Shown here piece by piece: positions 27,040-36,298 of a stretch of DNA of 64,000 bases; position 1 is the stretch's first letter, and each line of letters begins with the position of its first letter. The stretch is from Halorubrum sp. BOL3-1 (GTDB lineage: Archaea; Halobacteriota; Halobacteria; Halobacteriales; Haloferacaceae): the NCBI RefSeq assembly GCF_004114375.1, contig NZ_CP034692.1, forward strand, positions 682,001-746,000, in the 5' to 3' direction. A model generated the notes under the pieces. It was not told the DNA's origin, did not search any database, and was given only the letters and a program-made list of their open reading frames with translations. The translations under genes and the position numbers were made by a program.

Positions 27040-27174
27040 TCAGGCGGTGACGCCGAGGCTCTCTATTTCCTCGGTGGAGTATTCGGCGCGGAGTTCTTCG
27101 GTCGAGTGTTCGTCGACGATTTCCGCTTGCTCTTCGTCGCTCATTTCGGTCAGTTCGCTGAAGCAGTGGCACAT
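27040..27174 (-). CDS. 44-residue CHC-containing mini-protein, function unknown
   Basis: Starts at ATG 27174 and encodes MCHCFSELTEMSDEEQAEIV, then an acidic helix and a second one (STEELRAEYSTEEIESLGVTA). The N-terminal CHC could bind a metal. No ribosome-binding site is visible; the TATA-like box at 27190-27204 is placed for a leaderless mRNA. I have a faint memory of similar small haloarchaeal proteins, but no function. Confidence 0.6.
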   Translation of the reverse strand: MCHCFSELTEMSDEEQAEIVDEHSTEELRAEYSTEEIESLGVTA

Positions 27175-27189
27175 CGCGATCGTACCTGA

Positions 27190-27204
27190 GGCCCATAGAT
27201 ACAA
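27190..27204 (-). promoter_or_regulatory. promoter box shared with the C2H2 mini-protein gene
   Basis: GGCCCATAGATACAA (plus-strand reading) lies 15 bp upstream of the 44-residue gene. A 14/15 match, GGCCCATATATACAA, lies at exactly the same distance before the zinc-finger gene at 33229-33381. The ATA-rich part is the likely TATA box, and the GGGCC side nearest the start codon is not needed for a TATA box, so it may be an operator. Confidence 0.65.
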
Positions 27205-27379
27205 AATGCCTGTTAGCACGCTTCTTAGCATTATGTAATACAGGATCTGGGGTAGCAACTACTAGCAATTCTAGGACTCGCATTATTTAATAAGACTGCT
27301 ATCTATCCAGTAAGGAATTACTAAACTTACTATCTTAAATCATAGCATTTATTATTTAGTCTATTTACGTTAGCAATAG

Positions 27380-28866
27380 ATGGCTCAATACACTCGGCGA
27401 CGCCTTGTTACAACCGGGATTGGATTCACCGCTATCAGCGCACTCGCTGGCTGTACCTCGAATGACGCCGACACCGGTGACTCAACTGGAGATGGACTGG
27501 GAGCCCAGTCTTCCTTCTTCGTGTTCGGCGACTTCGCCACACACGTCGCGGGCGACGCCGCGACTGCCGAGACGCTCGTGCCGGTCGGCCAACACGGTCA
27601 CGGCTGGGAGCCCGGTCCGGATATTCAGGGAAACATCCTCGAATCCGATCTGTTCGTCTGCGGTACCGACGGGTTCCAGCCGTGGGTCGGCGACCTCATT
27701 ACGAGCCTCCGTGACGACGAAGCAGACGTCGAAATTGTCTCCGTCGGCGAAGGAGTTGACCTTATCGAGGGGGTCACGACCACGGGAGCGAAGACGGTCA
27801 CGAGGGCGAACACGACGACCACGACGAACACGAGGACGACCACGACGACCACGAGGGAGAAAGCGGGACTCCGTGGGAGTACGCTGGACTGTACCATCTC
27901 GAAGCGGGATCGTACAGCTATACGTTCGGGGAAGGGCCGGATCCGGAGATGTCACTCGCGGTGCTCGCGACTGACGAAGGCGGCGATCACGGGATCGAAC
28001 ACGTCGAAGAAACAGCGAGGGAACTCTACGCAAGTGATCACGAGACACATACCGTGGTCAAAGACGAGGATACACTCTCGCCCTCGCAAGATAGCCTCTA
28101 CATCTTGGAGTTCTCGGACTCCGGCGAGACGAACTTTAGCCTCGATATCGACACCGAGGGTCACTACGTGCTGTTTAGCCAGCACGTTCCGGCCGAGTTT
28201 GCTGCAGCACTCACCGATAGCGGTGGGGCTGCTATTGAGCCTGAGACGAGCGAGACGGCTGGTGGACATGACCACGAGGACGAACACGACCACGAAGGTG
28301 AGGACGAACACGAAGACGAACACGACCACGGAGCGATGGATCCGCACTTCTGGCTCGATCCCCAGCGGGCCGCCCAAGCGGTCGGGGCTCTTGAAGCGAC
28401 GTTCGCCGAGATGGACGGCGAAAACGCCGAGGTGTACGCCGACAACGCGGCCGCTTACCGCGACCAGCTCGAGGAACTCGACAGCGAGATCCAGTCGGTA
28501 GCCGACGACGCGTCGAAGAACACGCTGTTCGTCGCCGGTCACGACGCCTTCCAGTACCTCGAAGACCGCTACGGCCTGCGTGTCGAGTCGCTGACGGGCC
28601 TCTCGCCGGACGATCAGCCCACTCCGCGAGACATCGAGCGCGCCCAAGACATAATCGACGAACACGGGCTCGCACACGTCTGTGCCGACCCGCTGGAGTC
28701 ACAGACCGCAGCCGAACAGCTCGTTGAGGAAACCGACGCAACTGGGATGCTACCGCTGACGGCGATCCCGGGGCAGACGGGTGAGTGGGCCGACAACGAC
28801 TGGGGGTACATCGAGATCATGGAGAACATCAATCTCGACACGCTCGAAACCGCGCTCAACGCATGA
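27380..28866 (+). pseudogene. znuA: ZnuA-like zinc-binding lipoprotein, one-base frameshift
   Basis: Cluster A-I binding protein. The signal TRRRLVTTGIGFTAISALAGC is followed by FVFGDFATHVAGDAATAETLVPVGQHGHGWEP (split here for length: the GQHGHGWEP part holds a ligand His). A frameshift follows within a run of five G (27769-27773). With one more G the frame continues through a His/Asp/Glu-rich loop (HDDHDEHEDDHDDHEG), a roughly 110-residue extra domain (LYHLEAGSYSYTF to LFSQHVPAEF), a second His-rich loop and the ligand-bearing MDPHFWLDP. FVAGHDAFQYLEDRYGL then follows. The operon continues with DUF7511-like, ZnuC and ZnuB. Sequencing error is possible. Confidence 0.85.
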
Positions 28867-29084
28867 ACAATACGGACCCCGACAGAACGCGTCCGAGTTG
28901 GGACGGAACGGAAGCGCCCGGTCCGTCCGACCGCCAGCGACCGGAACTCCTCGCGCTCGTCGTCGGGTCCACAGACGAGCCGACGTGTACGATCTATCCG
29001 CCGGACGTGGCGGCCCCCTACCGGTCGACGACATGGATCAGCGCGTCTGGTGACGACTTCGTACGTCTCGAACAGTGCCGATGA
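28863..29084 (+). CDS. 73-residue DUF7511-like protein in the zinc operon
   Basis: Starts at ATG 28863, overlapping the znuA stop (ATGA). The C-terminal half TCTIYPPDVAAPYRSTTWI and ASGDDFVRLEQCR resembles a small haloarchaeal domain I recall as DUF7511. Two cysteines are present. It overlaps the znuC start by 4 nt. Function unknown; location suggests a role in zinc uptake or its control. Confidence 0.6.
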   Translation: MNNTDPDRTRPSWDGTEAPGPSDRQRPELLALVVGSTDEPTCTIYPPDVAAPYRSTTWISASGDDFVRLEQCR

Positions 29085-29866
29085 CGACCGAAACAGCAGG
29101 AACTGAATCGCCCCGAGAACGCTCGACAGAACCCGTCGTCAGCGTCGATGACGTCAGCTTCGCGTACGGGGACCTCCCCGTTATCGAATCGGTGTCGATC
29201 GACGTCGAACCGGGGGCGTTTCTCGGGCTCGTCGGACCGAACGGCAGCGGAAAGAGCACGTTGTTGAACCTGATGCTCGGCCTCCACAAGCCGGACACGG
29301 GAGGGGTTCGGCTGTTCGGTGAGCCCGCAGGCGGGTTCGACGCCGGGGAGCGGATCGGCTACGTGCCACAGAACGCGACGACCGCTGCTCAACGGATGCC
29401 GGTTACCGTTCGCGAACTCGTCACGATGGGGCGATACCCGCGGCGGCTCGTCGGTCGGTTCTCGGATGAAGACCGCCGCGCGATCGACGACGCGCTCCGC
29501 GCGGTCGAGATCACGGACCTGGCCGACCGTCGGGTCGGTCAGCTCTCCGGAGGCCAGCGCCAGCGCGTCTTCATCGCGCGTGCGCTCGCCGCCGAAGCCG
29601 ACCTGCTCGCGCTTGACGAACCGACCGTCGGCGTCGACGCCGAGTCCAGGGAGGCCTTCTACGAGCTGTTAGCTGACCTCAACGACTCGGGGCTCACCAT
29701 CCTGCTGATCGAACACGACATCGGTGTCGTCACGACCTACGCCAGCGAGATCGCCTGTCTCAATCGACGACTGTACTTCGACGGCGATCCCGAGGACTTC
29801 GTCGCAACCGACGCCCTCGCAGCCGCGTACGGCACCGATCAACACGTGTTAACTCACGATCACTGA
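29081..29866 (+). CDS. znuC: ZnuC-like ABC ATPase
   Basis: A 261-residue ATPase of the metal-ABC (ZnuC/MntB) type. Walker A is GPNGSGKST, VTMGRYPRRLVGRF is the characteristic Mn/Zn family insertion, the signature is LSGGQRQRV, Walker B is LLALDEPTVGVD, and the switch is LIEHDIGVV. The short linker VNEL-like coupling is to the ZnuB permease 2 nt downstream. ATG 29081 is preferred over GTG 29075. Confidence 0.92.
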   Translation: MTTETAGTESPRERSTEPVVSVDDVSFAYGDLPVIESVSIDVEPGAFLGLVGPNGSGKSTLLNLMLGLHKPDTGGVRLFGEPAGGFDAGERIGYVPQNATTAAQRMPVTVRELVTMGRYPRRLVGRFSDEDRRAIDDALRAVEITDLADRRVGQLSGGQRQRVFIARALAAEADLLALDEPTVGVDAESREAFYELLADLNDSGLTILLIEHDIGVVTTYASEIACLNRRLYFDGDPEDFVATDALAAAYGTDQHVLTHDH

Positions 29867-29868
29867 CT

Positions 29869-30924
29869 ATGGTTGCTCACTCCCCCGCGATGGTCCTGTT
29901 ACAGGCGTCGGCAGATCGCTTTTCGCCGGGCGAGAGCCTCTGGTTGGCCTTTGAGTGGTTGCTCACCGGCGTGTACGGAACCGGAATGAACCTCCTGTCC
30001 GAGCTGTTGGGCGTGCGGATGCTCGGCTATCCGTACATGCAGCGAGCCTATCTCGCGGCGGTCTGTATCGCCGTGATCGGCCCGCTCGTCGGCACGTTCC
30101 TCGTCCACCGTGAGCTCTCGATGCTCGCCGACACGCTCGCTCACACCGCCTTCGCGGGCGTGGCGGTCGGGCTGTTCCTCAACGCGGCGCTATCGCTGTC
30201 GCTGTCCCCGTTGTTGACAGCCATGATCGTCGCCGTCGGAACGGCGCTGCTCGTCGAACTGCTGATCGATTACGCGGGGGCCTACAGCGACACGTCGCTG
30301 GCGATCGTCCTCACGACCGGGTTCGCGCTCGGAAGCGTCCTCATCACCGCGACAGACGGCGGGATCGCCGTCGGAATCGACGCGTATCTCTTCGGAAGTC
30401 TCTCGACCGTCTCGAAGGGCAACGTCGGGCTGCTCGTCGCGATGAGCCTTCTCATCGGCACGCTCGTCACGGTCGCGTACCGTCCGCTGTTGTACGTCAC
30501 CGTTGACGCGACCGCGGCACGGGCCGCCCGGATCAACGTTCGGCTCTACAAGCGCCTGATGGTCGTGCTCACGGCGCTCGTCGTCGTCAGCGCGATGCAG
30601 ATCATGGGCGTGATCCTCGTCGCGGCGATGCTCGTCGTACCGGTCGCCACGGCGGGATTCGTCGCACAGAGTTTCAAGCAGTCGATACTGCTGGCGATCC
30701 TCGCGGCCGAGTTCGCCGTGCTATCGGGCGTGACGCTCGCGTATGTGTATGGAATTGCGGCCGGCGGTTCGATCGTCCTCTCGGCTGCGGCGGTCTACGC
30801 GACGGTTCTCGTGGTGACAAAAGCCGACGCCCGGTGGATACTTCGGCTGCTCCCGACGCGTTCCGGACCGTCAGTCGAGCATGCGGAGCAGGGGCTCGAA
30901 GCCGACGGCGGTGAGCGAGAGTGA
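29869..30924 (+). CDS. znuB: ZnuB-like ABC-3 family permease
   Basis: A 351-residue membrane permease with about eight helices. Family motifs are REISMLADTLAHTAFAGVAVG-like text (HRELSMLADTLAHTAFAG) and MGVILVAAMLVVPVATAG. About 40 residues precede the first ABC-3 helix (an amphipathic segment with SLWLAFEWLLTGVYG), longer than in bacterial ZnuB. Stop overlaps the next GTG start. Confidence 0.92.
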   Translation: MVAHSPAMVLLQASADRFSPGESLWLAFEWLLTGVYGTGMNLLSELLGVRMLGYPYMQRAYLAAVCIAVIGPLVGTFLVHRELSMLADTLAHTAFAGVAVGLFLNAALSLSLSPLLTAMIVAVGTALLVELLIDYAGAYSDTSLAIVLTTGFALGSVLITATDGGIAVGIDAYLFGSLSTVSKGNVGLLVAMSLLIGTLVTVAYRPLLYVTVDATAARAARINVRLYKRLMVVLTALVVVSAMQIMGVILVAAMLVVPVATAGFVAQSFKQSILLAILAAEFAVLSGVTLAYVYGIAAGGSIVLSAAAVYATVLVVTKADARWILRLLPTRSGPSVEHAEQGLEADGGERE

Positions 30925-32213
30925 CGACCAACGACGCTCCCGGTGAACGCCTACCTATCGACCGCCAGCCGTACGAGTACGTGATCGTCGGCGGCGGGAT
31001 CCACGGCGCGTGTCTCACGAACTACCTCCTCACAGAGGGCGAGTACACGCACGACGAAATTCGAATTCTCGACCCGCGCGAGGAGTTGCTCACGTCGTTC
31101 GCGAAGAAGGCCCGTCAGTGCGGGATGGAGACGCTTCGGTCGACGTTCGTCCACCATATCGGTATAGAGCCGTTCTCGCTGGAATCGTTCGCAGAGGAGG
31201 CGGGTCGAGAGGGCGAACTCGTGTCGACGGAGAGCTATCCGGATCGACCGACGCTCGACCTCTTTCTCGACCACGCGCGCGACGTCGTCGATCGCCACGA
31301 CCTCGACGATTGTCACCACCAGTCGAGAGTGACGGACGTTACCCGATCTACATCTCAGGAGGCCTATCTCGTGGAAACGGACACGGGAACGATCGAGGCC
31401 CACCGCGTCGTTTTGTCCGTCGGGCTTGGCGCGACGCCGACGCTCCCAAGGTGGACGACGTCGCTCTCGGACGACGCGCCGCTCGCACACGTCTGGGACG
31501 ACGGGTTCGATCCCACGACGACGGACGAGTTCGAGGGGCGGACGTTCGTCGTCGGAGGCGGCATCACGGCCGGGCAGTTCGCCTGTCGCTTGGCAGAGCG
31601 GACTGACGTGACGCTCCTGTCGCGTCACGAACTCGATATCGAGCTGACCGAGGCCGACCCGTACTGGATCAACTGGCGTCACATCGGCGAAGAAATCCAC
31701 ACGTTACCACCGGGGTCGGAGGCTCGTCTCGATCGGATTCGGGCCGCCCGCAACGACGCCACAATCCCGCCGTACGTCGAACGACGACTGACCGAAGCGT
31801 GTGACGATGGTGCGCTCAAACTCCGTCGAGGCGAAATCACGTCTGCGCACGCGACAGACCAGGGGTTGTCCCTCCGCTTCGACGACGGCAAGAGGGCGAC
31901 GGCCGCGCGGGTCGTCCTTGCCACCGGACTCGAACCGGTCCCGGACCAGCCGTTGGTCGAACGCGTCAGCGGATCGCTGTCGCTCGCACGCGGAGCGGAG
32001 GGGTTCCCCGTCCTCGACGACCGAACGCTCGCGTGGAGACGGACCGACGGCACCGAGTCCGCGGTGTACGTCTCGGGCGCGCTTGCGGAGCCCAGCGTCG
32101 GCCCCTTCGCTCGTAACATCGTCGGCGCTCGACGCGCCGCGGAACGAATCCTCGATCCCCCAGACCAGACGCGGGCGGACTCGCTCTCGGTGAGCTCGCG
32201 AGGGGGGTCCTGA
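30921..32213 (+). CDS. FAD/NAD(P)-binding protein in the zinc operon
   Basis: A 430-residue flavoprotein. The FAD-binding motif YVIVGGGIHGACLTNYLL is N-terminal, and a second dinucleotide motif, RTFVVGGGITAGQFACRLA, is near residue 210. A third, RVVLATGLEPVPDQPLV, follows. Overall layout recalls FAD-dependent N-hydroxylase or YdhS-like proteins. It starts with GTG overlapping the znuB stop. Linkage to Zn uptake suggests a role in making or handling a metal ligand; that is inference. Confidence 0.75.
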   Translation: MTTNDAPGERLPIDRQPYEYVIVGGGIHGACLTNYLLTEGEYTHDEIRILDPREELLTSFAKKARQCGMETLRSTFVHHIGIEPFSLESFAEEAGREGELVSTESYPDRPTLDLFLDHARDVVDRHDLDDCHHQSRVTDVTRSTSQEAYLVETDTGTIEAHRVVLSVGLGATPTLPRWTTSLSDDAPLAHVWDDGFDPTTTDEFEGRTFVVGGGITAGQFACRLAERTDVTLLSRHELDIELTEADPYWINWRHIGEEIHTLPPGSEARLDRIRAARNDATIPPYVERRLTEACDDGALKLRRGEITSAHATDQGLSLRFDDGKRATAARVVLATGLEPVPDQPLVERVSGSLSLARGAEGFPVLDDRTLAWRRTDGTESAVYVSGALAEPSVGPFARNIVGARRAAERILDPPDQTRADSLSVSSRGGS

Positions 32214-32214
32214 C

Positions 32215-32598
32215 GTGGCTTCGACCGATCTCACGCTCGCCGTCTCGCTGGGCGCACTCGATCGACTCGCACGGCCCGACCGCGCCCTCGAAGATGCCGC
32301 CACGTGGGCGAGTCACGTCGGGATCGTCTCCTCGGAGCCGCCGTACATCGAACGACGGCGAGTGCGGGAGGCCGATTATCACCAGGATTTTTTGTCTGGG
32401 CCGCGTTCCATATCAGAGGCGCTCTCGGCCGTTCGTAACAACTTCCAGACGGAGCGGTACGTGTTCGTCGGGACAGACGACACGGGCGGTGCGGTGGAGA
32501 CGGTCCCCGACTGGACGTATCAATCGGTGACGGACGCCGCGACGGCTGCGGACTGGCGACTCGCGACTCCCTCCACTGTGGACCGCGACTGGCCGTAG
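32215..32598 (+). CDS. DUF7124-like protein
   Basis: A 127-residue protein starting at GTG 32215, one base after the preceding stop. SLGALDRLARPDRALEDAATWASHVGIVS and DFLSGPRSISEALSAVRNNF followed by RYVFVGTDDTGG match a haloarchaeal family I recall as DUF7124 (strings are given in parts). No catalytic motif. It ends the zinc operon. Confidence 0.6.
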   Translation: MASTDLTLAVSLGALDRLARPDRALEDAATWASHVGIVSSEPPYIERRRVREADYHQDFLSGPRSISEALSAVRNNFQTERYVFVGTDDTGGAVETVPDWTYQSVTDAATAADWRLATPSTVDRDWP

Positions 32599-32659
32599 CG
32601 GAAGCCGGCGAGCGGTGCGTAGCGGCATTCAAACAGGTCCTGAGCGGGGGTCGCACCCG

Positions 32660-33151
32660 TCAGAGAAACCGTTCGTCGGCCTGTTCCGACCGAATCGTCG
32701 ACGCCGACGCGTCCATCCACCCCGTCTCCGTTTCGGACGGAACGTCGAACTCCGGAACGAACGGCTTGACGTCCAGCAACGGTGTTCCGTCGACGACATC
32801 GATACCGCCCACCGTCAGTTCGCGTCCCTCGACGGACTCGACCGAGACCACGGAGAGCCCGATCGGGTTCGGTCGTTGCGGGGCCCGCGTCGAGAAGACA
32901 CCGCGTTGCTCGTCGTCGAGAAACGGCTCGACGCTCAGCGGAGCGTCGTCACCAGACGCGTGGAAATGGTACAACAGGATACAGTGCGAAAACCCGTCGA
33001 GGTCCGCCAGTCCGTCTGCATACGACGAGTCGACCTCGACGGTTCCTTCGGTCGCATCTGCGCCGACGGGCTGAATCGGCATCCCGTCGGGCGATTCGAA
33101 CGGGGTCCGGATCACTCCGATCGATTCGTAGCTGAACGTATCTCTGGGCAC
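32660..33151 (-). CDS. trmO: TrmO/TsaA-family tRNA methyltransferase-like protein
   Basis: A 163-residue protein of the TrmO (YaeB/VirR) family, whose members use SAM to N6-methylate t6A37 of tRNA. YESIGVIRTPFESPDGMPIQ is the N-terminal strand set, DGFSHCILLYHFHAS follows, and the signature APQRPNPIGLSVVSVE is complete. It lies tail-to-tail with the zinc operon. In archaea members of this family are sometimes found near metal genes, but here a role outside tRNA modification is speculative. Confidence 0.88.
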   Translation of the reverse strand: MPRDTFSYESIGVIRTPFESPDGMPIQPVGADATEGTVEVDSSYADGLADLDGFSHCILLYHFHASGDDAPLSVEPFLDDEQRGVFSTRAPQRPNPIGLSVVSVESVEGRELTVGGIDVVDGTPLLDVKPFVPEFDVPSETETGWMDASASTIRSEQADERFL

Positions 33152-33228
33152 GGCCGTGTCTCCGCCCGCGGGTAAAAAGTCAGTGTCGCAATCAACGTTG
33201 CGGCTGTACCGTACCGGGGAGTGACTGA

Positions 33229-33381
33229 TTAGTGACTCTCGTGGACGTGCTCGCGCAGCGAGTCGGTTCCTTCGAACTCTTCGTCACACACGGCACATCG
33301 GTCGTGGTGTAAGGCGACGTGCTGGGTCACGCCGGCAGCGCTCTGGAACTGTGCATCGCAGTTGGTGCATGCGTAGGACAT
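33229..33381 (-). CDS. 50-residue two-finger C2H2 zinc mini-protein
   Basis: Starts with ATG 33381: MSYACTNCDAQFQSAAGVTQH leads finger 1 (C-x2-C-x12-H-x4-H) and CAVCDEEFEGTDSLREHVHESH makes finger 2 (C-x2-C-x12-H-x4-H; both given with one residue trimmed or noted by pattern). The whole protein is the two fingers. Such mini zinc-finger proteins are common in haloarchaea and may bind nucleic acid or buffer zinc. Its upstream box is shared with the CHC mini-protein gene. Confidence 0.8.
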   Translation of the reverse strand: MSYACTNCDAQFQSAAGVTQHVALHHDRCAVCDEEFEGTDSLREHVHESH

Positions 33382-33396
33382 TACATTAACAACCTA

Positions 33397-33411
33397 GGCC
33401 CATATATACAA
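33397..33411 (-). promoter_or_regulatory. promoter box shared with the CHC mini-protein gene
   Basis: GGCCCATATATACAA (plus-strand reading), 15 bp upstream of the zinc-finger gene start. See the matching site at 27190-27204. The TATATA core fits a haloarchaeal TATA box for a leaderless transcript. The region 33412-33519 beyond it is AT-rich and without a gene. Confidence 0.65.
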
Positions 33412-33519
33412 GAATGTTATTAAGAAATGGTGTACAATAACTGCTTTAGAATATTAATTAGAGCCACAGGCTAACTAATTCCCGTACACACAACGAGAAC
33501 CGACGAACCAGACGAAGCG

Positions 33520-33786
33520 TTAGCGCAGCTGGTCCGCCCGCTCTCGGAGCGCTGTCGGCAGGCTCGCGTCGTCGGCAAGCGCCGCGAGCTCTGCCGTCGC
33601 TCGGCACCGACCCAGCCCGTTCAACGCCTGCCGGCGGAACGACCCGTTAAAGCCGTCTGCGACGACGATAACGCGGAGCTGTGTCGCCGCAGCGATCTCA
33701 GCGAGTTCATCGATCGCCGCTTTACGGGTCTCGTGTGGCGCGTTCTTGTCGACGGCCGTCCGGAAGAGGGAGCGTGGCGAGGACAT
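33520..33786 (-). CDS. small HEAT-repeat-like protein
   Basis: An 88-residue helical protein. ETRKAAIDELAEIAAATQL and FRRQALNGLGRCRATAELA look like two HEAT/PBS-lyase-type helical hairpins. It starts 2 nt after the stop of the CobW 3 gene, so both are probably in one transcript. Such repeats usually serve protein binding; the partner may be the CobW GTPase. Confidence 0.65.
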   Translation of the reverse strand: MSSPRSLFRTAVDKNAPHETRKAAIDELAEIAAATQLRVIVVADGFNGSFRRQALNGLGRCRATAELAALADDASLPTALRERADQLR

Positions 33787-33788
33787 CG

Positions 33789-35074
33789 TCAGTCCGCGAG
33801 GCCGACCTCCTCGGCGCTGTCGTCGGTCGTCTCAGTCGGCTTCTCGGTACCCTCGCCGGGTTCGGCGTCGTCTTCGACGTCCCACGTCGGGAACCGGTCG
33901 TCGAAGGCGGTCCAATCGGCGTCCATCTCCTCGTCGGTCAACAGAGTCGCGTCGAGGTCGGCGCGGAGCGCGTCGTGGTCCATATCCGTCCCGATAAGCA
34001 CGAGTTGGGTCCCCCTGTCGCCCCACTCGTCGTCCCATATCTCTTCGAGTTCCGGATCGGCCTCGAAGTGGGTCTCGCGCTCTTCTTCCGGCAGCGTCGC
34101 GACCCAGTCGCCGGCCGACCCGACTCGGATCGACTGTCCCGCGACGTTCAGCCCGAGCGCCGTCCTCTCGCGGCCTGCCACCCAGAAGTGGCCCTTCGAG
34201 CGGACGACGTTCGCGGGGAACGAGTCGAGCAGAGCGGCGAACCGCTCGGGGTGGAACGGACGGCGCGACGTGTAGACGAACGAGGTGACGCCGTGTTCCT
34301 CCTCGGCGGACTCGTGTGGCTGCTGGAGTTCCCGTAACCACCCCGCGGACTGACTCGCTTCCTCGAAGTCGAACCGGCCCGTGTCGAGGATCTCGTCTGG
34401 ATCGACCGCGCCGTGTTCCGTCCGGATGACCTCCGCACGCGGCTGGAGCACCTCGATCATCTCCTCGATCTCGTCGAGTGTCGCCTCGTCGACGAGGTCG
34501 CACTTGTTCAACAGGAGGACGTCACAGAACTCGATCTGTTCGACGAGGAGGTTCCCGAGGTCTTTCTCGGTATCACCGTCCATCAGCGATTCCTTCGAAT
34601 CGAACGCCGTCCAGAACTGGTGGGCGTCGACGACGGTGACCGTCGTGTCGAGCTCGTAGTAGTCCATCACCTCGATGCCGGTCTCATCGTAGAACTCCGT
34701 CGGGTCGAGGTCGCCCTGATCGAACCCATCGTGAGGGTCTGTGCGACGGGCAACGGCTCGGCGACGCCCGTCGATTCGATGACGAGGTAGTCGAACTCCC
34801 GGGCCTGAGCGAGTTTCGCGAGCGCGTCCAGCAGGTCGCCGCGCAACTCACAGCAGATACACCCGTTCGACAGTTCGATCAGGTCGTCGTCGTCTTCGGA
34901 GATGTCCGAGTGCTCGGCGACGCGTTCCGCGTCGACGTTCACCTCGCCCATGTCGTTGACGAGGACCGCGATATCGAGGTCCGTTCGCGTGTTCAGAAGG
35001 TTGTTCAACGCGGTCGTCTTTCCCGCACCGAGGTTGCCGCTCAGTACCGTGACGGGGATCGTCTCTCGACTCAT
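33789..35074 (-). pseudogene. CobW-family GTPase 3, one-base frameshift
   Basis: The start (MSRETIPVTVLSGNLGAGKTT by its first 20 residues) with CxCC in GCICCELRGD and ESTGVAEPLPVAQTLTMG is in one frame, down to about 34730. The rest (FDQGDLDPTEFYDETGIEV, DYYELDTTVTVVDAHQFW, LLLNKCDLV, SFVYTSRRPFHPERF, VRSKGHFW) is in another. A missing T in the codon after MG (TT where TTT is expected, near 34727) explains the break. The gene is otherwise complete. It is divergent from the flavoprotein and uS14 operon with 64 bp between starts. The context points to zinc delivery. Confidence 0.82.
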
Positions 35075-35081
35075 CTATTAT

Positions 35082-35101
35082 TAATACTAGAGCGTGTATT
35101 A
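35082..35101. promoter_or_regulatory. inverted repeat between divergent CobW 3 and flavoprotein genes
   Basis: TAATAC-N8-GTATTA lies 8 bp before the CobW 3 start codon and about 38 bp before the flavoprotein start, within an AT-rich divergent promoter. Position and symmetry fit a shared operator for a dimeric metal sensor. Other AT-rich symmetry is possible by chance in this composition. Confidence 0.45.
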
Positions 35102-35138
35102 TTTATATTTGGCTATTTAGAACTAGATATTGTTAACA

Positions 35139-36296
35139 GTGACATCGACAAACCTCCGAAAGTGCGAGTCGCTCGATGCGGTGATCGTCGGCGCGGGCGC
35201 CGCCGGCGTCGGAACCGGCGTCGTCCTCGAAGACCTCGGTCTGGATTCCTACGCGATTCTCGACCGAGAGGCGGTCGGTGCGTCGTTCAGAGGGTGGCCC
35301 GACGAGATGCGACTGATCACGCCCTCGTTTCCGAGTAACAGCTTCGGCTGCCGGGATTTGAACGCCGTCACCACCGACACGTCGCCCGCGTTCACGCTCG
35401 ACAGCGAACACCCGAGCGGCGAGGCGTACGCCGAATACCTCGACGGGGTCGTCGAGTTCTACGACCTCCCCGTCCGGACCGGCGTCGACGTGGAGTCGGT
35501 ACAGCGTCACGACGACGAGTTCGTCCTCCAGACGTCGAGTGGTCCGATCCAGAGCCGGTTCGTCGTCTGGGCGACCGGACAGTTCGGGCGGCCGAACGAC
35601 GAGCCGTTCCCGGGTGCGAGCCACTGCGTTCACAACACTCGGGTCGGGTCGTGGGGCTCGTTCGCCGACGAGTGCGTCGACGACCCGGTCGTGGTCGTCG
35701 GCGGGTACGAGAGCGGGATCGACGCGGCGCTCACGCTCGCCGACGTGGGGCAAGAGACGATCGTTCTCGACGAGGAGGGGCCGTGGCGGTTCCGCGGGCC
35801 CGACCCGAGCGAGGTGCTCTCACCGTACACGAGCCAACAGTTGCGCGAAGCGTTCGAACGGGACGCGCCGATCACGCTCGAAGACGGTGTCCGCGTCGAA
35901 CGGGTCGAACGCGCCGAAAGCGATGGCGAGGCGTTCGAGGTCGTCAGCACGGACGGTGAGACGTTTACGACGCGAAATCGACCCGTACTGGCGACGGGGT
36001 TCCAAGGCGGACTCGGCCCCGCAGACGAGCACTTCGCGTTCGACGACGGCCGACCGGAACTGACCGAACGGGACGAGTCGACGACGACTCCCGGCGTGTT
36101 TCTGGTCGGCCCACAGGTTTCGCATAACGGCCAGCTGTTCTGTTTTATTTATAAGTTCAGACAGCGCTTCGCCGTCGTCGCCGACGAGATCGCTGCCAGA
36201 CTCGATATCGACCGCACTCCACTCGAGGAGTACCGTGAGAAGGACATGTTCCTCGAGGACCTGTCCTGCTGTGAGCCCGACATGTGCGACTGCTGA
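35139..36296 (+). CDS. flavin-dependent oxidoreductase with Cys-rich tail
   Basis: A 385-residue NAD(P)/FAD protein of the CzcO/flavin-monooxygenase type. The FAD motif is [21 protein letters not shown], the substrate-loop is [19 protein letters not shown], and the second dinucleotide motif is [19 protein letters not shown]. The last residues are [11 protein letters not shown], five cysteines that could hold a metal. GTG 35139 is the more usual start; TTG 35130 is also in frame. It is the first gene of a four-gene overlapping unit with uS14, the GTPase and the FeoB-like permease. Confidence 0.75.
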   Translation: MTSTNLRKCESLDAVIVGAGAAGVGTGVVLEDLGLDSYAILDREAVGASFRGWPDEMRLITPSFPSNSFGCRDLNAVTTDTSPAFTLDSEHPSGEAYAEYLDGVVEFYDLPVRTGVDVESVQRHDDEFVLQTSSGPIQSRFVVWATGQFGRPNDEPFPGASHCVHNTRVGSWGSFADECVDDPVVVVGGYESGIDAALTLADVGQETIVLDEEGPWRFRGPDPSEVLSPYTSQQLREAFERDAPITLEDGVRVERVERAESDGEAFEVVSTDGETFTTRNRPVLATGFQGGLGPADEHFAFDDGRPELTERDESTTTPGVFLVGPQVSHNGQLFCFIYKFRQRFAVVADEIAARLDIDRTPLEEYREKDMFLEDLSCCEPDMCDC

Positions 36297-36298
36297 TC

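Noticed and set aside
27780-27870. CACGACGA-rich stretch considered as a microsatellite
   Set aside because: In the corrected frame it encodes the His/Asp/Glu loop expected in ZnuA, so codon repetition explains it.
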